A DNA stretch of 64,000 bases, taken from the NCBI GenBank assembly GCA_019677205.1, contig JAAMXY010004159.1:1-64000 (forward strand). The letters run 5' to 3'. Positions 32,023 through 42,762 of this stretch are shown here, piece after piece. The translations under genes and the position numbers were made by a program. Each line of letters starts with the position of its first letter. The first letter of the stretch is position 1. This DNA comes from Pinguiococcus pyrenoidosus. Its lineage: Eukaryota > Sar > Pinguiophyceae > Pinguiochrysidales > Pinguiochrysidaceae. The notes beneath the pieces are model-generated. The model saw nothing but the letters and a program-made list of their open reading frames with translations, did not search any database and was not told the DNA's origin.

Positions 32023-32358
32023 TGGCCCCACGGGCAGCTTGGAGCAGGGCTTCTGCGACGTCCCATGCAAGGCGCTATTGCCAAACGAGCGACTAGCAAA
32101 GCCCAGGGAGATTGCTCAAAGTTGGGCGATCGGCGCGCCCGGCTCGCGCTCTGCGCAGGCAGACCGCACCTTCCGAAAGGATAGACACGATGACATGTTC
32201 TGCTCTTCTTTCAATGACAATCACAGCGATCAATCGCTGCTCTCCGACGCAATCACAAACACCAAGTCCCCCGGTGACACAGCGAAACTGCCAGAAGGGC
32301 CGCAGACAAGACAAGAGAGGCTTGCCGACCCCGCTACGTCTGTTGGATGGAATCGAGT
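32023..32358. other. Convergent spacer, nothing recognised
   Basis: This is 336 bases between stop codons of UXS and the K+ channel gene. No repeat or gene was seen. Confidence 0.45.
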
Positions 32359-35300
32359 TCAGGACTTCGCCATTTGGAGCACGAAAAGCACTTGCGAAGA
32401 CTCACCCTCGTCCGCCGCGCCTGCGGTACCATACGACAATCCCGACATGTTCTTAGAGCGCGCATCCGAAAAGAACTTGTCGCGCCAGTCGTTCTGCCCA
32501 GCTGCTCCTCCGCCTGTAGCACTGACATAGGACGACATCTCCTCCGATGGGAACTCGTCCGACCCTTCCATCTGCACCCATTGCGTGACGGCGAGAGGTC
32601 AGCTATCCTTCCTAGTTCTGCAGTGCCGCTAGGATCAGCCAGTTTGCTCCAATAGCTTACCCGGCGCAGTACGCGTTGCCGCTGATGTGGGGTATTGGAG
32701 AAGACCGCGAAGGGAACCATGCACTTCTCCTGTACGAGGTAGCTAAACAATTCCTGGAACAGCCTGTATTGATGGGCCAGGTGAGCGCTCGCTTGATCCC
32801 CAGGCCGACGAAAATCTGGCCTCACCAGCTGTCTTCATTCGGATGCGACGGAGAGTGTGCGGGTTGCCCTCCTGGGCCAGAACGCCAACTGGGCGGCTTG
32901 GAAGGCGCCACGATCTGGCGCAACGAGCCTAGGGATCGTTGCCCGTGGTTAGTGATTCTTCCTGTCAGGGAAGGCTCCCGCCATATTTACCTGACGGTAC
33001 GGCATCACCGGAGCTTCTGATGTAGTAGTAAAGGCTGTCCGGATTCTCTGTGCCCTTCCGAGCGAACGAGTGGGTCCCGGACATAGAGGTCGGTGACGGC
33101 GGTCGCAAAGGCTGATCACCATTCTTCATGTGCGAGCTTCCGCTTCCTCCTTGGGTCGACTCCTCCGGATTCGTGGACTTTTCCCTCTTCTCTTTGCTCT
33201 CTTCCGTAGGCGTCGAGAGAAACACTGGAAGGATCTTTGCCAGTTCCGGGGAGAAGAACGCGGCTGCCAATATGCGATCGTAGTAGTCGTGCGAAATCCC
33301 CCTTCCGCTTATGACGAACGGGAGCCATGCCTTCGGAAGGTGAGACTTGTGAACGAAAGTTCAGTGAAGAGTACAGGGATCTGCGGTACCTGTAGTCGGC
33401 GTTCCATGATGGTCAGCTTCGCGGAGCTATCCTCTTCGTCAGCACCATCGTCCGTGTCCGTGCTGAAGTCGCCAAAGACATTTCCTTTCGCCGCGAGCAC
33501 TTTAACAATGCTTAAGGTCAGTGGATCCATGCCTCCACCAGCTCCGCCCGAGGTCCTACGCCCTTGCTTCCCTCCATGGCCAAAGCGCTGGGTGATGCGA
33601 TTCAACGACTTCTCGGACTGGAGCGCCCTTCGGAGCTTCAATTGCATCTTGGTGAACTGGCTGTTCAAGGTCTTGAGAGTTTTCATGTTCGATGCCTCCA
33701 CAATGCAATACACATCCGTTGTCGTCGACGCGAGTTGCTTCTTCAAGTTGGTTTTGCCAGGACCACCTTCGTTCTGAGAGTCATGCTTCTGCTGAATATC
33801 CGAAAGGCGTTGCAGAGTGCCGTTCAGCTCCTGGTACTTGAAGACAGCATGCGAGTCTATCTGCTCGCTCCGGGCTTCTTTGCTGGCTTGACTGCTGTCC
33901 TCTGCGTGACCTTTCATCAGCAAGACTGCCCAAGCGTCCGTCAGTCTAGCCCGCACGACAACGTCGGTCTGACCAAGGTCGCCCAAAAGGAAGAGGACGG
34001 TCTCCTTAGCGTCCCACAAGTCGAGAACCGTCGGTCCGAATAAAGCTGCTGCCTCGGTGGGGGAGTCGCAGCCTCCAAATGAGGCAGCTTCTCTCCCATA
34101 CAGCTGCTGTTTGTGCGGTACCGACAAACCTCCCGGTTGCTGGTTGCGGACAAGGAAGACGACGGTGCTCTCCGGCAGGAGTAGGTTCGAAGTGGTTCTT
34201 GAGACGGAAACACCGTGTGTGCCTATGACGCCCACCAGCCGAGAGCAAAGACCATCGACCTCATCGATGGCGACAACTATGTGGCCTCCAAGATTCCTCG
34301 ACTTCGAATCACCCTGTACTGATGATGTCAGCCTCTTGGAAAACGGTGCGCCGTCCTGCTCGTCGTCCATCGCGCCAATGGGCGGTAACGAAACCACATT
34401 CTTTCCAGGGGGAGGCGCGTGACCTCTTTTCGCTGCCTCTCGAGGGTGGTGAATCTTGTCCTTCGAGCCGGAACCAGCAGATTTTAGGACGCTCCCTAGG
34501 TTTTGCCGAAGTTTCCCCCACTTCTCCAACGCCTTGGTAGTCTTCTTGCCTTGTTTCCCTCCCTTTCCTTCTGCCGTTCCAGGTGTAGTTGGCGTGGCGC
34601 TGAACCCGCTGTACCCCTCATCATGTGCGGGTTGGATGGCTCGACTTCTTCCGGAGAGGCCTCGGAAGAGCTTCGAAGGAGCAAGCGAGCCAAAAGCATT
34701 GCTCTGGCTCGTCTTTCCCATCTGGCCGGACAATCCCTGCTTTGTTGCAGGCTTCTTGACTTTGCTGAATGACTTGGCCGCCATTGCTGACACAATTGGA
34801 TCCTTACTGATGCAGAGCGCTCTGGCAGTGTATCGGCGAATCACCATTCGGTTTGAGAGGAGAAGCGTCTGCGCCTGTTTGCTCATTTTCATCCTCTCAT
34901 CCTTTATGAGAAACACCCAATCGTTGGACTTCTCCGCCGGGTCCGCTGCAAGTGCGCCGAAGGCGTTGTCCGCATTTGCCTTGCCCTGACTTTGGCTGGA
35001 ACTTGGGTACAGGATCAAGCGTGACTCGGAGTCAATGAATTGCTTGTCGCTCATGAACCTTCCGGAAAAGTCCGGTTTGTAGCCCATATCGCAGAGCCAG
35101 ATTTCGACGCAGATTTCAACGCCAATCACGAAGGTGCGCCCTTTCGAGCTTTCATAAACACTGTGCGCGAAGGTTGAGAAGCTGCGGTTGTTCCACGTGA
35201 AATGCACAGGCTCCAGGTAGAATTTAAAGTCTTGGCCGCGAAGATGGGCTTTGACGAGCTTTTCGTCAGCATCCTTGCCATCCCATTTCAGCGTGGTGTC

Positions 35301-37485
35301 GCTTAGTTCGAATGCCGAATTCGTGGTCAAGCAGCGGAGCAGCATCGCAAAACCTGGCATGAGCGCTCCAAGGCCGAGGATCGACGTTCGCAGGTCTTCA
35401 ACTTGGAGAATGTTGGTGGAGACAGAGCCCTTCTCCTCCGCCGAGAATCCTTCTAAGGTCTTCTGATTCTTCGCATTGCCCATTTGGACGGCGAATCGCG
35501 CAAAGGCTGCTCCTTCGTCAGAATGACGATGGGTGCGAAGATAGTCTCCGAGGAGTAGGACTCTCAGGAGGTTGGCTTCGTCGACATCCACCGCGTCCGA
35601 GCTTACCGGCCCGGCGAGGGCCATCGTGGCGGCCGAAGCGGTAGAGCTCGTGCTTGGTCTCCTGTTGGCTGCACCTTCGATAAGTCCAGGACCTCCTTCC
35701 GCCAGCCCTTCGCTCGCGGCACCAAGTGCCGCAGCCTGCGAGCGCCAGTCCACCAGGAAACAGACACATGATGCGACATGCAGGCCGGCCCGGTGAAGAT
35801 CCTGGACGCTCGCGAAGTTGCCCCGGATATACTCCACTCTCTCGGAGTACTCTGGCGACAGAATGATGTTCTCGATCTCCGGACTTGGTTCCTCGTCAGA
35901 GAAGACGATGATCTTGTATTCCGTGCTTTCATGTCGGGACGGATGGAAGAACTCTTCTATGAAGTGAGTGATGCGGATCCAGGCATTCGGCTTCTCGGTT
36001 GTTTGGATGTCTCCGCTGAGGAAGATGGGCTTCAGGGCTTCCGTTTTCTCGTCGAATCGCTTGCTCCTGTACTTCGATTGGCGGGAGAGCAGGTCTTGCA
36101 GCTTCTGCAGCTCCTGGGGAATCAGAAGGAAGCCGATGATGATCATAACGCTGATGACGACTCGTCCCTGCGGCGTCACTGGAACGACATCGCCGAATCC
36201 CACGGTCGACGCCGTCACGACGAGGAAGTACACGGTATCCAGAAAGTCAGGAACGTGATCGCACGTGTCCTCGTCGCTGTGAAACCTCCACAAGCATCTC
36301 AGTTCGCAGTCAACGTGCTCAGTCGCGTCGCCGCTGTGGTGAGTATCGCAGTCGCTTTGGCATTGGTTTAGGTTGTCAACAGCATCACATTGCGTCGCCC
36401 ATTCCTCCTCAACGTAGTGGTAGAATCCCGCGGAGATGAAGATAATGGTGACGATCGTCAAGCATACCGAAAGGAGCTGGCGCCGAATAGCGTTCAGCTT
36501 GAATGAAGACATCACTTTCCTGAGCGACGCGTCGATCGAGTAGAAGCTGTAGTGCAGCCAGGCCTTGAGCTCATTGATCTTCCTCTTGACGAAGATCTGC
36601 GTGGGGCTCAGATCGATCTCATGCTTGGAGATGTCCTTCTGTAGCTGCTCCTGCAAGCGCTGCATCGCCACAGCAACCGTGATATCCGCGGCTACGGCGA
36701 CGTCCTCCTCATCTTGGGTGATCTTGAGAACCCTAAAGACGCTCAGAAGTCGCAGGAGGCGGAAGAGTCGAACGAGGCGGAGGAACTGGAACTGATTGGC
36801 GGCCGTGGCGTCGTCGTGGCCGTGGTATCCAGACTCCCGGATAGCGACCACATACATCGGGAGGAGGGACAAGAGATTCAGCCAGGTCACGATAGACTTG
36901 AAGTAATCGAGTACGGTGGGCGAAGCCACCAGCTGAAGTGCAAAGTCCGCGGAGAACATGACCAGGAAGGTGTACTCCCAAGCGGTTTCGCTCTCGAAAA
37001 CATGGCCAACATCTTCAAAATGGTACGTTTCTTCGATCTGCGTTGCAGAGACAAGCAAAGGTCCGGTGTGAGGCCCCCGAAATTTCCCTTCTCAACTGCT
37101 CTCATACTTACGTAAAGGACCACGGCCAAGATCGACAGGATGACTGCAGAGAGGGAGAAAGAGAGAGACAGAGACAGGCAGACAGAGCAAGTTGTCCAGC
37201 AGTTAGTGGGAGATCCGATGCGGAAGAGTCCAACGAAGCCAACTCTCCGAGCAACGGGCGCAAACCTTGAGTAAAATCCCACATATGACCGATGGGTCTG
37301 CTCTCCAGCGTGACGCGCAGCTCTGCGCGAGCGTAGTCGACGCGCTTCCGCCATCTTGTGACTCTCGACAAGTTGGCATCTTCTCCAATTACACTGGCTG
37401 TACTGAGAATACTAGCCCGACTGGACGAGACGCTGAGGTTGCTGCCTCTGCGCCACAGCACGCGCCGCCACCAAGGGTTCTCCAT
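32359..37485 (-). CDS. BK/Slo-type potassium channel with cytoplasmic RCK region
   Basis: Six exons on the minus strand: 37485-37266, 37143-37112, 37037-33390, 33330-32991, 32815-32661 and 32571-32359. They total 1536 codons in one frame (1535 residues). The membrane part has S1 (VILSILAVVLY, built across a 32-bp micro-exon), S2-S3, an Arg-rich S4 (FLRLVRLFRLLRLLSVFRVL), S5, the selectivity filter TVGFGD (362-367) and S6 (VVISVMIIIGFLLIP). An RCK domain follows (IIVFSDEEPSPEIENIILSP to ASCVCFLVD), with further RCK-like blocks and long low-complexity inserts. This layout fits Ca2+- or ligand-gated BK channels. The C-terminal YRLFQELFSYLVQEKCMVPF resembles the end of Slo-type tails. The S5-pore turret is unusually Cys-rich. 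The last three exons rest on phase and splice sites only. Confidence 0.82.
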
Positions 37486-37949
37486 CGCGCTGTGCGGCCA
37501 CAAGCGCCGCCGTCCCCCAGCAGGGCGAAACTGTGGCGCGAGCAAGTCAAATGGGAACGGCTGTTCTTCCAACAAGTGATTCGAAACAGAAATGGCCGTT
37601 GGGCGCGCGCGATCAATTGTAGTTATCGCACGGTGCTTTTCGTTCACACCGCGTAGGACAGGAGAGAAGGACCGACAACTTTTTCGGCTGGCTGGCCGTT
37701 TCAACCAATCCCTCCATAACGTTGCTTCGTTTCCCCGGTCACTGCCAATGAAATGCACGTCTGAGGGTGATGGGACTCAAAAGCAAGGTCGTGAGCAAAG
37801 TGGCGTTCACCAATTTTAGCTCAAAGAATCGCGATGCTCGTCGATCATGAAGACGTGATTGGTCTTACTTGTGCTCGACGCCCTACGTTCTGGACAAGAT
37901 TCCTCGTCTTGACTCGGCCGTTTCTGACGTCTCACAAGCTGTCGCGCCA

Positions 37950-38060
37950 GTCACGAACCATCGCACGAGTCACGAGTCACGAACCATCGCGCAATTCACG
38001 AACTATACAAACATCATATCGCGCGAGTCACAAACTAGCGCGCGAGTCACGAACCATCGC
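37950..38060. repeat. Dispersed 14-bp repeat tcacgaaccatcgc
   Basis: Three perfect copies (about 37950, 37976 and 38047) lie among degenerate relatives such as gagtcacaaactagcg. Confidence 0.75.
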
Positions 38061-38340
38061 GCATTTCGATAAAAGGGCTCTGAACAAGACACAGGCGGGC
38101 GCACCGCGACGGCCGGAGATCAAAGACTAGCGAAAAGGCGTTGCGCCCTCATGAGGCCTTAGGACCAGGGGAAGGAAACGACCCGAAGTCTCTTTATCCA
38201 TACCTGACATATTTTCTGCGGGAACCGCGCTTTGGAGATGCTACTTTGTTCTTTGTTCTGCTTCGCTACACCTGCTAGAACCTTGCTGAGCGCCGCGCTT
38301 GCATGACCAATCTGAGTTCCACTAACATCATCGTCACTCC

Positions 38341-38380
38341 AGCTGAGCCCAGCTGAGCCTAGCTGAGCCCACCTGAGCCC
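38341..38380. repeat. 10-bp tandem repeat agctgagccc, four copies
   Basis: Four consecutive near-identical decamers, with one or two mismatches in total. Upstream bases (ccagctgagccc-like) suggest further decayed copies. Confidence 0.75.
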
Positions 38381-38476
38381 ACCTCTAGTCGAGTTAGCGA
38401 GGAGGTGGACGCGCACAGACGCAGGCATCTGCTAGTCTTACTACACAACTTTTCATGACTTTCCCGGAGGCTCCAC

Positions 38477-41400
38477 TCACATCAGCGGGACCGCCACAAC
38501 TTGGAAGGCGGCCCAATGCTTCGGATCCCAGATGAGCGAAGCCTCGTGCTCCGCGCGATTCACCGAGTTCCAAAGCTCCTGCTGCTGCGCCTCGACGCTT
38601 TCGACGGTTTCGATGGCCCGCTCGCGTGGAGCGGTTGCCGTCTTTGGAGTGCCTTCGGGAATGCTCTTGGCAGTGCTTCTGGGAGTGCTTTCTCGGCTGC
38701 TTTGTTGGCTACTTTTTGGCTTGCTCCAACAGCACCAGCCTGCGCTCGGTGCCTCCGCTTCTTCCGGCTCTGGCTCCGCTTCTTCTTGCTCTGGCTCCGG
38801 CTCTTCTTGCTCTGGCTCCGGCTCTTCCGATTCTGGCTCCGGTGACTCGACGCGATCGGGTTCGACATCGGCAGCTGCGCCGGGAGACGCGTCTCCCATG
38901 CGAAGAGCTTGGAGGCGGCCTTCCGCTTCCTCGAGCTCCCGGAGCTTCGCTTCGCGCCATTCGTGATACCTGTCCTTCAGGACGCCTTCCGGCGTGGAAA
39001 CGTCGATGTCCATCAATTCGCACAGCTTCGGAAGTCGGGACTTCTTGAAGTCGGTGCGCCACCAGCGAAGCACCTGCGCCCAGACGTCGACGACGTCTCC
39101 CCCGTCGCGTAGTAGCGCTCGTCCCGAGTCCCTTTCTTTGTAGGAGCTCATCTCGAGGTCCGTGATCAGGGCAGCAACGGTTCGCGCTGTTTCCATCTGC
39201 GACTTCATGTTTGCGGTGATCCACGCGTCCGCATGCGCGATCACGTCCTCGTCAGGCGAAGCTTCGCCGTCTGCCATCCCGGTGAGCTGCAGGAGTTCCC
39301 GGCGCGTCTGCTGCCGGCAGAGCAGCTCGTACAGCTTCGTCATGAGCTCCTTCGTCGCAAAGTCATCGACCGACCAGAGCGTCATCACCACGGCACGAAC
39401 GCCTGCGGCGAGGAAGGACCTCGCGATGCCGAGCACGCCCTCTGCCGTGGCCGTACCGAGGCCTGACTGGCAGGCCGAAAGCACGACGAGCTGCGCCTGA
39501 AGGCGGAGCTCCTGCACGCGGTGCGCCGTAAGCACGGCCTGGTCGTGGGACGCGCCGCAAAGGGCGACGCCGCTGCGTCCCGAAACCTGGTCATCCACGA
39601 AGCCGTGCGTAGCGAGATGAATCACCTGCGAGACGTTCGGCATCCGCTCGACCACCGCGCCCAGGGTCGCCTCCTCGCCACGGAGGTAATTGTCGTCGCT
39701 GACACAGAGGTAGTCGGCAACTTCTTCAGCCTCGTCCTCCGCGCCGATCAGCGGCGTCAACGGGTGTGGACTGAGCATCAGCAGGCGGGAGGGCTCCACG
39801 AACTGCCGCTCTCCGTCCACCATTTCAATCTCACAGCGTCCACCAGGGTCAATGGCGCCGGTCATGACGCCCTCCGCGAACTGCTCCGAAGCGCCCGCGT
39901 CAAATCGGTCGAAGCCGGCCACCATGATCTTCACGCGGCCTCCCGGGAAGCGATGAGGCCGAGGCCGCAGGTGCTCGGTGCTTACGCGGACGGACTCGCC
40001 CACGCGCACGTACGTCCCAGTCTCCGACGCCCGCTTCACCCGTTGAACGAGGTAGAGGCCATCTTTGTCTTTATCACCGACGATCACGCCCATATCCCAC
40101 AGCAAGCTGTCCTGGACGTAGAGGAGCACGCAGGACATGTTCTCGTACGAGTCCGGGAGCGGTTTCTCAAAACGCCAGCCGGAGAAGTCCGGGTTGCCGA
40201 CCACGAGGCTGGATCCAGAGCTGTCCGAGGCGGGTTCCTGCTGCGCCATCCGCTGCAGGATGCCGAGCGACGGTATCGTGGCGATGCTGAAGTGCTCGCC
40301 GAGGTGCCGGCCTGATCCGTCCATCAGCGCGGAGAACGCCGTGGAGGACAAGCCACCAGCCGCATCGGGAACGATCATCAGCCGCTTCGCCCCCTGAATG
40401 TCCTCTTCAATGGCCTCGATCAGGCTCTCGTAGGAGGACCGAAGGGTGTCCGTCGGGCTCTGAGGGCTTGGGCTTCCTCGGACCTCCGCGACGTTGGCTC
40501 GAGTCCCCTTAGCTTCCAGCCCTTCGGCTCTTCCTTCCTTCGCTCCCGCTTCCTTGGCCCCGGCCCCGGCCTCGACCTCGTCCTTGGCCTCCGACTCGTC
40601 GTCGACAATGCGAACTTCGTCTTCAGCCCCCGGGAGCACGGACCGACTTTGAGGGATCCACTCAAAGTGAGGGGCCTTCGCAGTCGGATCCACGAGACCC
40701 AGGTCCCGGACGCCCGTCTCGTTCGCCTTCTGCGCTTTGGTCGCACCTACCAAATCGTACGGGACCGCCCTGGCGATGCACTGCGGGGATTGGTCATCAT
40801 TCAGCGTCCCGTTGATCACGTAGACGACGATCTCAGCAGGGAACATGGAGTACACAACGATGGCAGTCTCGGTCCGGGAGGCATATCGAGCAAGAAAGAG
40901 AAGGTCGACACCATCCTCCCCCGTCTCTTCCGTTTGCTCCGCCGTTTGGTTCAGGAGCATGAGGAGACTCCTCCCACGGGCAGCACTACACGTTTGCAGC
41001 GCTTCTTCGACGCACTGCTCGTTCACGAAGATTCCTTCGAGCTTCTTCGACGTCTCCTGGATGGTCTGCAGGAAGCTGGCGCGCTCCCGATCGTTTGCTA
41101 GGGACGTCCAGATCATGACGAAGCGATCGAGGCTTTCCTTGTAGGCCTCGATGGCGTCCTCTGTCCGACCGTCCAGCTGATACGCGCAGGCCAGATGATC
41201 CAGCGCAATACCCTCCCCCAGCACGTCCCTTATCGCCTGCTTGAGGGGCACAGCCTGCTCGTAGTACTCAATCGCCTTCGTCAGCTCGCCCATTTCCCGA
41301 TGGATAGCTCCAAGGTTCGTAAGCACGGTAGCAGTACGGTCCTTGCTCCCGAGCGCCTTGTTGATCTCCAAGCTTTCCTTGAAGCATTCGACGGCGCGCT

Positions 41401-42310
41401 CCGACTCGCCAGCTTCATAGAGGGTGGCGCCGAAGTTGAGAAGCGTGTTGGCCTCGCCTCTCTTGTCCAGAAGTTGCCGGCGGAGCTTGAGGCTCCTCTC
41501 GAAGTACGAGATAGAGCGCTGCGTCTCTCCCTTGACGCCGTAGACATTTCCGAGATTCGTAAGAGTCTTCGCTTGCATGCGAACGTCGCCGACTTCCACA
41601 AGAAGCGCCAGGCTCTGCTCAAAGCAATTGGCGCTGCGCTGAAGCTGGCCCAGGTCCCAGTAGACGTTGCCCACGCCAGTGAGGGCATTGGCGCGCGCCC
41701 CCACATCTCCCAGCTCCTTGGCCACCGCCATGGCCTGCTCGTAGTACGTGACAGCCCTCTGAGGCTTGCTGGAGGCGAACATGTTGCCCAGGCCCGTGAA
41801 CGTCGTCATCATCGAGAACTTGTCGCCGGTGACCTGCATGAGGCGGAGGGCCTTGGAGAAGCACTCGGTGGCCTTCTCGACCTCGGAGCTCTGCCGATAC
41901 GCCTCGCCCAGCGTCGCCAAGGCGTTCTGTTGCTTCCCCAGCATGCCGAGCGCCTCGAAGATGTCCACGCTTTCGGTGTAGTTGGCGATCGCGGCGGGGA
42001 ATTGGCTTTGCGAAAGGTTGGCGTCGCCCATGAAACCCAGGAACACGCCCTTGCATTTCAAACGCCACTGGTCCTCGCTGGCGTCCTCGGCGCCTTCCCT
42101 GTCGAGGCGCAGATTCATGCCCGTGAGAGCCAGAACCGCACGCGGGGGCTCCTCGGACACGAAGCCCTTGATCTCGTCCTGGAGCGTGATGCAGTCGTCA
42201 TAAGTCAGCGGCGCATCTCCCAGGGTGGGGTGCGTAGCGCGGACTTCGTTGATGACCGCCTGGAGAGCGGCCTCCGCCTCCGCCTCCGCCTCGGACACGT
42301 CTTCCGCCAT
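38477..42310 (-). CDS. TPR-CHAT protein, predicted cysteine protease
   Basis: One uninterrupted exon of 1277 residues from the ATG at 42310. After an Ala/Glu-rich head, roughly residues 95-430 form about eight TPRs of the 40-residue, Kinesin-light-chain/LGN-like kind (ALTGVGNVYWDLGQLQRSAN, TNLGNVYGVKGETQRSISYF and similar). The C-terminal half is a CHAT domain, a caspase-fold peptidase. The catalytic His902 sits in VIHLATHGFVDD and Cys947 in VVLSACQSGLG, both intact. An insert of about 130 residues (39775-40175) splits the CHAT core between LVVGNPDFSG and PLIGAEDEAEEVADYL. The tail has Pro-Glu repeats and a WCCW motif that could be palmitoylated. TPR-CHAT proteins include separase relatives and the bacterial Craspase protease. 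The substrate is unknown. Confidence 0.85.
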   Translation of the reverse strand: MAEDVSEAEAEAEAALQAVINEVRATHPTLGDAPLTYDDCITLQDEIKGFVSEEPPRAVLALTGMNLRLDREGAEDASEDQWRLKCKGVFLGFMGDANLSQSQFPAAIANYTESVDIFEALGMLGKQQNALATLGEAYRQSSEVEKATECFSKALRLMQVTGDKFSMMTTFTGLGNMFASSKPQRAVTYYEQAMAVAKELGDVGARANALTGVGNVYWDLGQLQRSANCFEQSLALLVEVGDVRMQAKTLTNLGNVYGVKGETQRSISYFERSLKLRRQLLDKRGEANTLLNFGATLYEAGESERAVECFKESLEINKALGSKDRTATVLTNLGAIHREMGELTKAIEYYEQAVPLKQAIRDVLGEGIALDHLACAYQLDGRTEDAIEAYKESLDRFVMIWTSLANDRERASFLQTIQETSKKLEGIFVNEQCVEEALQTCSAARGRSLLMLLNQTAEQTEETGEDGVDLLFLARYASRTETAIVVYSMFPAEIVVYVINGTLNDDQSPQCIARAVPYDLVGATKAQKANETGVRDLGLVDPTAKAPHFEWIPQSRSVLPGAEDEVRIVDDESEAKDEVEAGAGAKEAGAKEGRAEGLEAKGTRANVAEVRGSPSPQSPTDTLRSSYESLIEAIEEDIQGAKRLMIVPDAAGGLSSTAFSALMDGSGRHLGEHFSIATIPSLGILQRMAQQEPASDSSGSSLVVGNPDFSGWRFEKPLPDSYENMSCVLLYVQDSLLWDMGVIVGDKDKDGLYLVQRVKRASETGTYVRVGESVRVSTEHLRPRPHRFPGGRVKIMVAGFDRFDAGASEQFAEGVMTGAIDPGGRCEIEMVDGERQFVEPSRLLMLSPHPLTPLIGAEDEAEEVADYLCVSDDNYLRGEEATLGAVVERMPNVSQVIHLATHGFVDDQVSGRSGVALCGASHDQAVLTAHRVQELRLQAQLVVLSACQSGLGTATAEGVLGIARSFLAAGVRAVVMTLWSVDDFATKELMTKLYELLCRQQTRRELLQLTGMADGEASPDEDVIAHADAWITANMKSQMETARTVAALITDLEMSSYKERDSGRALLRDGGDVVDVWAQVLRWWRTDFKKSRLPKLCELMDIDVSTPEGVLKDRYHEWREAKLRELEEAEGRLQALRMGDASPGAAADVEPDRVESPEPESEEPEPEQEEPEPEQEEAEPEPEEAEAPSAGWCCWSKPKSSQQSSRESTPRSTAKSIPEGTPKTATAPRERAIETVESVEAQQQELWNSVNRAEHEASLIWDPKHWAAFQVVAVPLM

Positions 42311-42762
42311 GCTGCAGCTGTGTATCCCAGCGCTTGCGGATGTCAACGGCCGACGGTTCAATCAAAGGGACGAGGCAACGGAAAGGTGCAGAGGAAGAGG
42401 GAGTATTTGGGGCGCCGGCGCTACACAGCGCGGAAATCTAAACCCCAGCAACTTCAGCGGATCAACGTACCGAAATTCGTCTTATATGGCCATGATATAG
42501 GAGTGAAAATTGATCCATCGCACGATTCTCCAAAAACAGAATTGTAGGACGGATGTTCGAGTCTTGATGAACATTCCCTGTGAAGATCAAGAGGGCAACC
42601 AATCGGGGTCAACGTTGGCGACACCAGAACACGACTATAAACCCGCTTCAAACAGGACTTTCATCGAGTAGTGGCCCAGGACCTGAAGGGGTCCTCCGCA
42701 CCGAAGGTTGACCCTCTCTTCTCTGGCGCAAACCGTGGAATGGAGGAGTGGATTCAATCGAA
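42311..42762. promoter_or_regulatory. Divergent spacer of the CHAT and glycosyltransferase-like genes
   Basis: This is a 452-bp head-to-head spacer. About 42470-42545 is locally AT-rich (gtcttatatggccatgatat). An E2F-like tggcgcaaa lies at 42724-42732, 30 bases before the plus-strand start. A bidirectional promoter is inferred. Confidence 0.35.

Larger units (their letters stand above)
37486..38476. other. Tandem-gene spacer with two families of short repeats
   Basis: This lies between the CHAT gene stop and the channel start, both on the minus strand. It includes dispersed copies of tcacgaaccatcgc (37950-38060) and a 10-bp tandem repeat (38341-38380). No gene is supported. Confidence 0.5.
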
